Assembly: GCF_002300165.1 (NCBI RefSeq)
Contig: NZ_MLCE01000034.1
Location: 1 to 64,000, forward strand
Direction of reading: 5' to 3'
Source: Streptomyces sp. Tue6028
Lineage (GTDB): Bacteria > Actinomycetota > Actinomycetes > Streptomycetales > Streptomycetaceae
DNA length: 64,000 nt
A model generated the notes under the pieces. That model had not been told where the DNA came from. It worked only from the letters and a program-made list of their open reading frames with translations, and did not search any database. The translations under genes and the position numbers were made by a program. Below, piece after piece: positions 16,631-24,586 of the stretch (positions are counted from its first letter, which is position 1; every line of letters starts with the position of its first letter).

Positions 16631-18076
16631 GTGAGCGAGATCCGCACGCTGCGCAACTACATCGACGGACGGTTCGTCGACGCCGAGGACGGGCGCACGC
16701 TTCCGGTCGTCGACCCCACCACCGGCGAGGTGTACGCCAGTTCACCGCTGTCGGGGGCGGCGGACGTGGACGCGGCGATGACGGCCGCGGCGGCGGCCTT
16801 CGCCCTGTGGCGCGACTCCACGCCCAGCACCCGGCAGCGCCTTCTGCTGAGGGTCGCCGACGTCGTCGAGGCGCGTGCCGAGGAACTCGTCGAGGCGGAG
16901 TGCCGCGACACCGGCAAGCCCCGCGCCGTGACCCGGACCGAGGAGATCGTTCCGATGGTCGACCAGCTGCGCTTCTTCGCGGGCGCGGCGCGGCTGCTGG
17001 AGGGCAGGTCGGCGGGGGAGTACGCGGAGGGTCTGACCTCCATCATCCGCCGGGAACCCATCGGGGTGTGCGCGCAGGTCGCGCCGTGGAACTACCCGAT
17101 GATGACGGCGGTGTGGAAGTTCGCCCCGGCGATCGCCGCCGGCAACACCGTGGTTCTCAAGCCCTCGGACACCACCCCGGCCTCCACGGTGCTGCTCGCC
17201 GAGATCGTCGGCGGAGTGCTGGAGGAGCTGGGGCTTCCCGCGGGCGTGCTCAACGTCGTGTGCGGCGACCGCACCACCGGGCAGCTGATGGTCGAGCACC
17301 CGGTACCGGCCATGGCCGCCATCACCGGTTCGGTGCGTGCCGGTGTGCAGGTCGCCGAGAGCGCCGCCAAGGACCTCAAGCGCGTCCACCTGGAACTCGG
17401 CGGCAAGGCCCCGGTCGTCGTGTTCGACGACGCGGACCTCGCCCAGGCCGTCGAGGGCATCACCACCGCCGGCTTCTTCAACGCCGGACAGGACTGCACG
17501 GCCGCGACCCGCGTGCTGGTGCACGAGTCCGTCCACGACGAGTTCGTCGCCGCGCTCGCGAAGGCCGCCGCCGACGTCAGGACCGGTGGCGTCGACGAGG
17601 AGGGCGTGCTCTTCGGTCCCCTCAACAACGCCCATCAGCTGGCCCAGGTGAGCGGATTCGTCGACCGGCTTCCCGCGCACGCCACGGTGGAGACGGGCGG
17701 CCACCAGGTCGGCGAGCAGGGGTACTTCTACGCGCCGACCGTCGTCTCCGGCCTCAAGCAGGACGACGAGATCGTCCAGAACGAGGTCTTCGGCCCGGTT
17801 GTCACCGTGCAGTCCTTCGCCGACGAGGACCAGGCCGTCGAGTGGGCGAACGGCGTCGACTACGCACTCGCCTCCTCCGTGTGGACCAAGGACCACGCCC
17901 GCGCGATGCGCATGTCGAAGCGCCTCGACTTCGGCTGCGTGTGGATCAACACCCACATGATCCTGGTCGCCGAGATGCCGCACGGCGGCTTCAAGAAGTC
18001 CGGTTACGGCAAGGACCTGTCGGCGTACGGCTTCGAGGACTACACCCGCATCAAGCACGTGATGACGTCGCTGTGA
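16631..18076 (+). CDS. Aldehyde dehydrogenase, gamma-aminobutyraldehyde dehydrogenase (PatD) type
   Basis: This 481-residue NAD-dependent aldehyde dehydrogenase has the opening RNYIDGRFVDAEDGRTLPVVDPTTGEVYA, the cofactor segment APWNYPMMTAVWKFAPAIAAGNTVVLKPSDTTP (about 147-180), the base Glu in LELGGKAPVV (about 255) and the nucleophile in NAGQDCTAATR (about 288). The pattern matches Streptomyces proteins called gamma-aminobutyraldehyde dehydrogenases in putrescine breakdown. The GTG at 16631 follows GAGGAGC. It is transcribed alone and ends at a hairpin, so the aldehyde substrate remains inferred. Confidence 0.85.
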   Translation: MSEIRTLRNYIDGRFVDAEDGRTLPVVDPTTGEVYASSPLSGAADVDAAMTAAAAAFALWRDSTPSTRQRLLLRVADVVEARAEELVEAECRDTGKPRAVTRTEEIVPMVDQLRFFAGAARLLEGRSAGEYAEGLTSIIRREPIGVCAQVAPWNYPMMTAVWKFAPAIAAGNTVVLKPSDTTPASTVLLAEIVGGVLEELGLPAGVLNVVCGDRTTGQLMVEHPVPAMAAITGSVRAGVQVAESAAKDLKRVHLELGGKAPVVVFDDADLAQAVEGITTAGFFNAGQDCTAATRVLVHESVHDEFVAALAKAAADVRTGGVDEEGVLFGPLNNAHQLAQVSGFVDRLPAHATVETGGHQVGEQGYFYAPTVVSGLKQDDEIVQNEVFGPVVTVQSFADEDQAVEWANGVDYALASSVWTKDHARAMRMSKRLDFGCVWINTHMILVAEMPHGGFKKSGYGKDLSAYGFEDYTRIKHVMTSL

Positions 18077-18108
18077 CGCGCTGAGCCGTGCGTCGCCCGG
18101 CACGGCAC

Positions 18109-18144
18109 GGGGCCGGACACCCGGAGGACAGGGTGCCCGGCCCC
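18109..18144 (+). terminator. Stem-loop after PatD-like gene
   Basis: Arms 18109-18122 and 18131-18144 (GGGGCCGGACACCC with its near-complement, one mismatch) form a 14-bp hairpin 33 bp after the stop. From 18150 to 18240 the DNA is a degenerate GACGGCTCCG(C/T) repeat. Confidence 0.65.
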
Positions 18145-18251
18145 ACGCCGGACGGACGCGAGCCGCACGGCTCCGTGCCGGACGGCTCCGCCTCGCAGGG
18201 CTCCGCGCCCGACGGCTCCGCCTCGCACGGCTCCGACGGCCGCGATCGCCG

Positions 18252-19466
18252 TCAGCAGGCGCCCTCGTCCTGCCAGGGTCCCCATTCCGAGGCCCCCGGC
18301 GCCTCGTTCTGGGTCCACCACTTGGCCTTCCAGTTGTGCTTGTTGTACGAGACCTCGTTGCCGGCCGTGTAGACCGCCGTCGAGCTCCAGGCCGTCTTGC
18401 ACGCGGTGTTCGGCGGGGTCGGCGTCGGGGTCGGCGTGGGAGTGCCGGTGGGCGGGGTGACGCCCGCGAACTTCACCGAGTACTTGGCGAAGTCCCAGGA
18501 GTTCTGCGCCACGCTGGAGCAAGTACCCGATGTGCGCCCGCCGTTGTCGGCGGGGGTGCACTGACGGTCGCGGTTGAGGGACCAGAAGGTGAAGCGGTCC
18601 ATGTTGTGGCTGGTGACGTAGTCCAGGACCGTCTGGAAGTCCGCCTGCGAGAAGTACTCCCCGGTGTCACTGCGGCCGTTCATGCCGGAGAAGCCCTCAT
18701 GGGCGTAGGCCGTGGCCTGGTCCCAGCCGAAGGTGGACTGGAGGATCGCGTTGAAGTTGGTGAGCGCGCTGGTCTGCGAGGCGGCGCCGTTGAAGCCGCC
18801 GTCGAACGGCATGATGGAGAAGTTGTTCGGCGTGAACCCCTGGGACTTCGCCTCCAGCAGCATCTGCTTGCCGAACCAGCCGGTGCCGTCCGCCGTCCCC
18901 GCCGTGGTGACGGAGACGTAGAGGCCCGGGTTGTTCTGCTGGAGGATCTTGGCGGCGCCGATCTCGTTCCTGATGGCCGCCGTGTTCTCGTACTCCGGCT
19001 CCTCCAGGTCGAAGTCGATGGCGTGCAGGCCGTACTTGGTGATGACCTGCTGGTACGCCGCCGCGGTGGACGCCGGGTCCGAACAGGCCTGGCCGAGCTT
19101 GGTGCCGCCGTATCCGCCGATGGACACGGAGACGTCGCCGCCCTTGGCACGGATGGCGTTGACGACCGACTGCACGGCGGTGTCCGAGGAGACCGCCGCG
19201 GTGCCGCCCCAAGTCGGAGAACAGCCACCGCCGTTGGGGGCCAGGATGAACGCCAGCTGGAACGCCTTGAGGCCGGTCGCGTCCATGATGGCGCCCGCGT
19301 CCGGCGGGTCGTTGTCCAGTGGCATCAGATACGGGGCGGCGGCGTACCAGCGGTTGCTGAGCGCGGTGGTCGCGCCCGAGGCGTTGCCCGCGACGAGTGC
19401 GGTCGTGCCGACGGCGGCCAGGCTCACCGCGGCCGCGGCGCCCAGGCATGCGCGAAGACGTCTCAC
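18252..19466 (-). CDS. Secreted GH18 chitinase with C-terminal chitin-binding module
   Basis: This 404-residue secreted endo-acting chitinase has a signal peptide (about 1-31, ending NASGA), a GH18 catalytic domain (about 36-325) with the acid-base motif HAIDFDLEE near residue 148 (first Asp of DxxDxDxE replaced by His, the DxDxE core intact), a TP-repeat linker GTPTPTPTPTPP, and a carbohydrate-binding module of the CBM5/12 type (about 353-404: YTAGNEVSYNKHNWKAKWWTQNE). Two dre-like DasR elements precede it, so GlcNAc-responsive control is expected. Confidence 0.93.
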   Translation of the reverse strand: MRRLRACLGAAAAVSLAAVGTTALVAGNASGATTALSNRWYAAAPYLMPLDNDPPDAGAIMDATGLKAFQLAFILAPNGGGCSPTWGGTAAVSSDTAVQSVVNAIRAKGGDVSVSIGGYGGTKLGQACSDPASTAAAYQQVITKYGLHAIDFDLEEPEYENTAAIRNEIGAAKILQQNNPGLYVSVTTAGTADGTGWFGKQMLLEAKSQGFTPNNFSIMPFDGGFNGAASQTSALTNFNAILQSTFGWDQATAYAHEGFSGMNGRSDTGEYFSQADFQTVLDYVTSHNMDRFTFWSLNRDRQCTPADNGGRTSGTCSSVAQNSWDFAKYSVKFAGVTPPTGTPTPTPTPTPPNTACKTAWSSTAVYTAGNEVSYNKHNWKAKWWTQNEAPGASEWGPWQDEGAC

Positions 19467-19532
19467 TGTGCCTCCAGGGGAGTGGGGGAAGGGCCCCAGC
19501 TTCCGGGCGCTGTCGCGATCACGTCAATGAGT

Positions 19533-19566
19533 TGGACTAGACCAAACGCCTCTTTGGACTAGACCA
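19533..19566 (-). promoter_or_regulatory. Double dre-like element (DasR site) of the chitinase promoter
   Basis: The 12-mer TGGACTAGACCA occurs at 19533-19544 and 19555-19566, two helical turns apart. Read on the chitinase strand it is TGGTCTAGTCCA, one base from the DasR consensus core TGGTCTAGACCA. Paired 12-bp direct repeats are a known feature of Streptomyces chitinase promoters. The sites lie 67-100 bp upstream of the chitinase start. Confidence 0.85.
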
Positions 19567-19696
19567 TGCAATCTCTTTACCCGGGCGTCCGTGGGCGGGA
19601 GTGCGAGCTCGCCGACCGGTGCCGCCTCGTGCGCGGACCGTCGCCCCTGCGCCCTCCCGCTCCGCACGCCGTCGCGCCTCTGGTAGGACAGCGTCC

Positions 19697-20539
19697 ATGG
19701 CCATCGAGCGGTACATCGGCATCGACCTCGCCTGGTCCGAGGGCGGCCCCCGGTCCGGGCCCAACGAGACGGGCGTCGCCGTCGTCGACGCCTCGGGCGA
19801 GGTGCTCGACTGCGGCTGGACCCGGGGGATCGAGGAGACCGTGGCCTGGCTCGGCGAGGCGGCCGCGGGCGGCCCGGCGCTGGCGTTCGTCGACGCGCCC
19901 CTGGTCGTGGACAACCCGTCGGGGCAGCGTCCGTGCGAGCGTGAGGTGGGGCGCCGGTACGGACGCTGGAAGGTGAGCGCGAACAGTACGAATCTGGCCT
20001 CGCCCCGCCTCGCCGGTGTGGTGCTGCGAGAACGGCTCCGGGCGGCCGGCTGGGTCTACGACGACGGACGGGGCGGGCCGCCGGGCACCGGGCGGGTCAT
20101 CTCCGAGTGCTATCCGTACACGACCCTCGTCGGGGCGGCCGAATGGGGATATGCCGAGCAGCGCCCCACGTACAAACGCAGACCCGCGGGGGTGCCCGCG
20201 GCCGAGTGGCGGGCGGTGCGCGCCGCCGAGTGCGACCGGCTGATCGGGCGCCTGGCGGGTCTGGCCGTGGCGGATCCGCCGCTGCGGATCTCCTCCCACC
20301 CGGTCTCCCGCCGACTGGCGGACGAGCCCTCGCCCTTGGCGTCGGCCGCGTACAAGCACCGTGAGGACCTGGTCGACGCGCTGGTGTGCGCCTGGACGGC
20401 GGCCCTGTGGGTGCGCCACGGGCGGGCGCGCTGCCAGGTGCTCGGTGACGAGAGTCCGGCCGCGCCGGGGAAGGCCGCCACGATCATCGCGCCCGCCCGG
20501 CCCGAACAGCGCCGGGGGCCGTCGGACGAGGTCCGGTGA
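19697..20539 (+). CDS. DUF429 family protein
   Basis: This 280-residue protein of the DUF429 family has the RNase H-like opening YIGIDLAWSEGG and later segments FVDAPLVV (about 72), YPYTTLVGAAEWGY (about 140), TYKRRPAGVP (about 158) and HREDLVDALVCAWTAALW (about 222-240). No biochemical role is established that I can state. The ATG at 19697 follows TAGGACAG; an earlier in-frame start would overlap the chitinase control region. Its last 55 codons lie within a 200-bp tandem duplication, so a second copy of its tail follows the stop codon. Confidence 0.8.
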   Translation: MAIERYIGIDLAWSEGGPRSGPNETGVAVVDASGEVLDCGWTRGIEETVAWLGEAAAGGPALAFVDAPLVVDNPSGQRPCEREVGRRYGRWKVSANSTNLASPRLAGVVLRERLRAAGWVYDDGRGGPPGTGRVISECYPYTTLVGAAEWGYAEQRPTYKRRPAGVPAAEWRAVRAAECDRLIGRLAGLAVADPPLRISSHPVSRRLADEPSPLASAAYKHREDLVDALVCAWTAALWVRHGRARCQVLGDESPAAPGKAATIIAPARPEQRRGPSDEVR

Positions 20540-20772
20540 GCGTCAGCGCGTCGTGCGGACGCCGTCCAGGGCACGACGCGCTGGTGTGCGCCTGGACGGC
20601 GGCCCTGTGGGTGCGCCACGGGCGGGCGCGCTGTCAGGTGCTCGGTGACGAGAGTCCGGCCGCGCCGGGGACGGCCGCCACGATCATCGCGCCCGCCCGG
20701 CCCGAACAGTGCCGGGGGTCGTCGGACGAGGTCCGGTGAGCGTCAGCGCGTCGTGCGGACGCCGTCCAGGGC
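20374..20772. repeat. Tandem duplication, two copies of about 200 bp
   Basis: Copy 1 (20374-20573) and copy 2 (20574-20772) are offset by exactly 200 bp and differ at about four positions. Copy 1 holds the real 3' end of the DUF429 gene plus a copy of the tetR tail. Copy 2 holds an orphan copy of the DUF429 tail (readable as a 67-codon frame) plus the real 3' end of tetR. It is a recent-looking duplication across the convergent junction. Confidence 0.93.
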
Positions 20773-21321
20773 GACCGCCAGCACGCGGTCGCGCTGAGCG
20801 TCGTCCAGGAAGTTGGTGGCGGTGATGCCGGCCACCATGCGGAGCAGGTCGTCGAAGCCGATGTCCGTGCGCGCCGCGCCGGCCTCCTGCGCGCGGGTGA
20901 AGAGCGGCCCGCCGGCCTGGTACATGGACTCGCGGCAGGCCAGGAAGATCTCCGACTCGTCGTTGAGCGCCTCGCGGATGGCCCGCTTGGTGACCGTGTA
21001 GTCCACGAAGCGGCGCAGCCACGAGGCCAGCGCCTCCCACGGTTCCTGCCCGGCGACCTCCTGGGCCACCCGGCACAGGTCGTTCACCTCGTCCGCGTAC
21101 ACGCTCTCGAACAGATGGCGGCGGGTGGGGAAGTTCCGGTACAGCGTGCCGATGCCGACGCCCGCGCGGCGGGCGATGTCCTCCAGCGACGCCTCCGCGC
21201 CGTTCTCCGCGAACGCCTGGCGCGCGGCCGCGAGCAACGCGTCGTAGTTGCGCGCGGCGTCCTTGCGGTGCGGGCGCCGGGACGCGACGAGATCGCTGAC
21301 GGGGAACGGCTGTGCCGTCAC
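20743..21321 (-). CDS. TetR-family transcriptional regulator
   Basis: This 192-residue repressor has an N-terminal helix-turn-helix (about 30-70: DALLAAARQAFAENGAEASLEDIARRAGVGIGTLYRNFPTR) and a variable ligand domain. The GTG at 21321 follows GGGAGG at 7-nt spacing and gives MTAQPFPVSD; the longer frame has no better start. It is divergent from the MFS exporter at 21675 with inverted repeats in between, the classical layout of a TetR-regulated efflux gene. Its 3' end lies in the 200-bp duplication. Confidence 0.88.
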   Translation of the reverse strand: MTAQPFPVSDLVASRRPHRKDAARNYDALLAAARQAFAENGAEASLEDIARRAGVGIGTLYRNFPTRRHLFESVYADEVNDLCRVAQEVAGQEPWEALASWLRRFVDYTVTKRAIREALNDESEIFLACRESMYQAGGPLFTRAQEAGAARTDIGFDDLLRMVAGITATNFLDDAQRDRVLAVALDGVRTTR

Positions 21322-21352
21322 GGGTGCCTCCCTGAAGGGACCAGGTTGAAGC

Positions 21353-21390
21353 GGAGGTGTGCCTCCGGTACAGTGGAGGAGTACCTCCAC
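21353..21390. promoter_or_regulatory. Candidate TetR operators between tetR and MFS
   Basis: There are two related dyads: GGAGG-TGTG-CCTCC at 21353-21366 and GTGGAGG-AGTA-CCTCCAC at 21373-21390, both with a 4-bp spacer and the same core. They lie 32-69 bp upstream of the tetR start. The rest of 21391-21674 shows no further gene or clear site. Confidence 0.65.
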
Positions 21391-21674
21391 TTTAGCAGTG
21401 CGGGGTGCGTTCGCCTCGGCGGTGTGCGGCCGCACACCGCGCCGGAGCGACAGCATCCCCGTACCGCCGCCCGGTGCCGAGACGTCGGCCACCGGCGCGG
21501 GCCCCGCGACGACCGAGTCGTCCGCCGCCCGCACCACCCACACTCCACGTCCTTCAGGGGACCGCTCCGTGTGCTCGTCGGCGTGCTGCGCGCCGCCCCG
21601 CGGCGCGCCCCGTCCCCACGATCGCGGCCCGACGACCCCGGCCGCACCTGTTCGCTTGTTCGGAGAGGCTCTTC

Positions 21675-23126
21675 ATGCCCGGAAAATCCACTCGCCTCAC
21701 CTTCACGGTCCTCGCGACCGGTGCGGGCGTGTTCGCCATGCTGCAGTCGCTGATCGCGCCGGCACTGCCGACCGTCCAGAACGCGATGCACACCTCCCAG
21801 TCCACCGTGACCTGGGTGATGACCGCCTATCTGCTGTCCGCCTCGGTCTTCACACCGATCCTCGGCCGGGTCGGCGACCTGGTCGGCAAGAAACGCACCC
21901 TCGTGGCCGTCCTCGTCGCCGTGCTCGCCGGCTGTCTGCTGGCCGCGCTCGCGCCGACGATCGGCGTGCTCATCGTCGCCCGCGTGATCCAGGGCATCGG
22001 CGGCGCGCTGTTCCCGCTGTCCTTCGGCATCATCCGTGACGAATTCGCCCCGGCGGAGGTGAGCGGCAGCATCAGCAACCTGTCGGCGGTCATCGCCGCG
22101 GGAGGCGGTGTCGGCATCGTCGCGGCCGGTCCCATCGTGACCGCGCTCGACTACCGCTGGCTGTTCTGGCTGCCCGTCGCCGTCGTCGCCCTCACCGCGC
22201 TGATCGCCCTGCGTTACGTGCCCGAGTCGCCGCGCCGCGCGGAGGGCCGCGTCAACTGGCTGGGCGCCGTCCTGCTGTCCGGCTGGCTGGTGGCCCTGCT
22301 GCTGCCGCTGAGCCAGGCGACCCACTGGGGCTGGGGCTCCGGCCGGGTGATCGGACTGTTCGCGGCCGCCGTACTGCTGTTCGCGCTGTGGCTGTTCGTC
22401 GAGGCCCGTTCGCAGAGCCCGCTGATCGACCTGCGCATCATGCGGCTGCCCGCGGTGTGGACCACGAACGCCGCCGCACTGCTCTTCGGCGCCGGCATGT
22501 ACGCGATCTGGTCCTTCCTGCCCGGCTTCGTGCAGACGCCCGGCACCGCCGGGTACGGCTTCGGTACGAGCGTCACCGGCGCCGGACTGCTCATGCTGCC
22601 GATGCTGATCGCGATGTTCTGCTCGGGCGTGCTGAGCGGCCGTCTGGAACCCGTCCTGGGCGCGAAGAAGCTGCTCATCGCCGGGGCCGCGCTCGGCGCG
22701 GTGGCCTGCGGCTTCCTGACCCTCGAACACGACAAGCAGTGGCATGTCGCCTTCGCGGCGGGCGTCTTCGGCCTCGGGATCGGCCTGGCCTTCGCCTCGA
22801 TGGCCAATCTGATCGTCGGCAGCGTCCCGCCCGAGCAGACCGGTGCCGCGACCGGGATGAACGCCAACATCCGGACCATCGGCGGATCCATCGGTGCCGC
22901 ACTGACCGGCGTGCTGGTGACCAGCCGCCTCCAGCCGTCCGGGCTGCCCTACGAGGCCGGATACACCCACGGGTTCGGCCTGCTCGCGCTCTTGTGCCTG
23001 GCCGCGGCGCTGGCCGCGCTCCTCGTGCCCGCGCAGCGTGCCCGCCGTCTCGCCGGCGCGCCCCGCGCCTCCGGCGACACGTCGGGCGCCGAGGCGGAGA
23101 CCGCCCCGGTCGGCGTGCGGAGCTGA
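21675..23126 (+). CDS. MFS transporter, DHA2-type drug exporter
   Basis: This 483-residue proton-coupled exporter has about 14 predicted helices. The A-loop GRVGDLVGKKRTL (about 66), RVIQGIGGALFPLSFGII (about 107-124) and GGGVGIVAAGPIV (about 140) are DHA2 hallmarks. The start follows GGAGAGG. The divergent tetR suggests induction by an exported compound. A 19-bp-stem terminator lies 58 bp downstream. The substrate is unknown; in many such pairs it is an antibiotic or aromatic compound. Confidence 0.88.
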   Translation: MPGKSTRLTFTVLATGAGVFAMLQSLIAPALPTVQNAMHTSQSTVTWVMTAYLLSASVFTPILGRVGDLVGKKRTLVAVLVAVLAGCLLAALAPTIGVLIVARVIQGIGGALFPLSFGIIRDEFAPAEVSGSISNLSAVIAAGGGVGIVAAGPIVTALDYRWLFWLPVAVVALTALIALRYVPESPRRAEGRVNWLGAVLLSGWLVALLLPLSQATHWGWGSGRVIGLFAAAVLLFALWLFVEARSQSPLIDLRIMRLPAVWTTNAAALLFGAGMYAIWSFLPGFVQTPGTAGYGFGTSVTGAGLLMLPMLIAMFCSGVLSGRLEPVLGAKKLLIAGAALGAVACGFLTLEHDKQWHVAFAAGVFGLGIGLAFASMANLIVGSVPPEQTGAATGMNANIRTIGGSIGAALTGVLVTSRLQPSGLPYEAGYTHGFGLLALLCLAAALAALLVPAQRARRLAGAPRASGDTSGAEAETAPVGVRS

Positions 23127-23184
23127 GACGGCACCGGCCGGCCTGCCGAGCCGGAGTCCCGGCTCGGCACGCGGAACCGGCAAA

Positions 23185-23228
23185 CGGACCTGGGGCCGGA
23201 GCGAAAGCACGCTCCGGCCCCAGGTCCG
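23185..23228. terminator. Bidirectional 19-bp-stem terminator
   Basis: Perfect complementary arms 23185-23203 and 23210-23228 enclose the loop AAAGCA between the convergent MFS and ABC binding-protein genes. Confidence 0.85.
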
Positions 23229-23286
23229 GCGGACATCTGGTCCGGCGGACATCTGGTCCGGCGGACGTCCGGTCAGGCGGGCGTCA
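23223..23286. repeat. 16-bp tandem repeat, about 3.5 copies
   Basis: GGTCCGGCGGACATCT repeats from 23223, 23239 and 23255 (last changed at its end), followed by a partial unit at 23271 that runs into the stop of the binding-protein gene. Each unit contains the self-complementary core TCCGGCGGA. Confidence 0.8.
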
Positions 23287-24243
23287 GGACAGGCCGGCCG
23301 AGGACAGCCACTCCTTCGCCACGTCCAGCGGGTCCTTGTTGTCGTTCTGCACCTGGCCGTTGAGCTTGACCAGGGTCTCCGTGTCGAGCTTCGCCGAGAC
23401 GGCGTTGAGAGCGGAGACGCCCTCGGAGGAGAGGCCGCTCTTGTACGCGAGCGGCGTCACGTTCTCGAAGCCGAAGAGGCTCTTCGGGTCCTGGAGCACC
23501 ACGAACTTGTTCTTGGCGATGCCGGGGTCCGTCGAGAAGATGTCCGCGGCCTGGATGTTGTTGCCCTTGAGCGCCGCCACGGTCAGCGGACCACCCGCGT
23601 CGAGGGCCTTGAAGGACTTGAAGTCCAGCCCGTACACGGACTTCAGACCCTTCAACCCCTGCTGCCTGGTCTGGAACTCGGGCGAGCCGCCTATCACGAT
23701 GTCCTTCGCCACGTCGGCGAGGTCGGCGATCGTCGACTTGTCCGTCAGGCTGTACTTCTTCGCCGTCGCCTCGTTGACCGCGACCGCGTCCTTGTCCTCG
23801 GCCGTGGACGGCTTCAGCAGGGTGAGCTTCGAGTCCAGCTTGGCGTTGATCGCCGTCGTGGTCTCGTCGACCGTCTTCGGGGCCGCCTTGGCGTCGAGGT
23901 AGGCGAGCAGGGCGCCGTTGTACTCGGGCAGGACCGTGATGGTGCCGTTCTTGATCAGACCGTAGGTGGTCTCGCGGCTACCGATGTTCAGCTTGTAACT
24001 GACCTTGATCCCCTTGGACTTGAGAGCCTCGCCGTAGATGTCGGCGAGCAGGATGCTCTCGGGGAAGTTGTTCGAACCGACGACGACCGTGCCGCCCTTG
24101 GCGGTGTCACCCTTCAACGGGTCGCTCTTGCCGGAGTCGTCGGAGGAACCGCAGCCCGTCAGTACGGCCGAGGCCGCAACCAGCAGGGAGACAGCGTACG
24201 TTGCGGATTTTCTGGTGCTTCTGGCGATGGTCACTTTGGTCAT
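23284..24243 (-). CDS. Glycine betaine/choline-type ABC transporter substrate-binding lipoprotein
   Basis: This 319-residue lipoprotein is of the OpuAC/OsmF type. The signal peptide has the lipobox LTGC near residue 30. The mature part begins VVVGSNNFPESILLADIYGEAL and has LPEYNGALLAYLD (about 105) and GGSPEFQTRQQGL (about 188), as in betaine-binding proteins. The ATG at 24243 gives a normal signal peptide; the longer upstream frame does not. Matching permease and ATPase genes lie at 29057-31571 on the same strand, on the far side of the conservon. Osmoprotectant uptake is the likely role. Confidence 0.88.
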   Translation of the reverse strand: MTKVTIARSTRKSATYAVSLLVAASAVLTGCGSSDDSGKSDPLKGDTAKGGTVVVGSNNFPESILLADIYGEALKSKGIKVSYKLNIGSRETTYGLIKNGTITVLPEYNGALLAYLDAKAAPKTVDETTTAINAKLDSKLTLLKPSTAEDKDAVAVNEATAKKYSLTDKSTIADLADVAKDIVIGGSPEFQTRQQGLKGLKSVYGLDFKSFKALDAGGPLTVAALKGNNIQAADIFSTDPGIAKNKFVVLQDPKSLFGFENVTPLAYKSGLSSEGVSALNAVSAKLDTETLVKLNGQVQNDNKDPLDVAKEWLSSAGLS

Positions 24244-24586
24244 CCAGACTTGGCATGTGGTGGGGCGGTCTTGGCCGGAGCGCGGGGGTGTGGACGGTCC
24301 AGACGATCCAATCGAGCCGTCTCGCGGACCGTCAAGACACGAATAGATCACCGAAGGGGACCGAGCGGCTCCGCCCCGTGTGCGCAACGCGGTCAATATG
24401 CGTGTGAAACCGGCGCGTTCGCATGTCACTTTTTGGTTGATCATGGCCGCACTCTTGCGGCAGCGGCTAGTGTGGGCCGCGTCGAGGGCCTTGTTCCACT
24501 TGTCGGCCTGACCATGCCGTCGCGACCGTTGATCCACACTGCCCTGGCGAACGGGCTTCCACGGGGAACGAAGTCAAGGAGGTTGG
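24244..24586. other. 343-bp divergent control region between ABC binding protein and cvnA
   Basis: No gene is supported here. The region contains relatively AT-rich blocks (CACGAATAGATCACCG near 24340 and CACTTTTTGGTTGATCATGG near 24427) that are likely to hold the two divergent promoters; TAGTGT at 24468-24473 is a possible cvnA -10. I could not fix start sites. Confidence 0.5.

Noticed and set aside
20536..20739. Separate 67-codon gene after the DUF429 gene
   Set aside because: It is the duplicated C-terminus of the DUF429 gene read through the 200-bp tandem copy; there is no independent start context.
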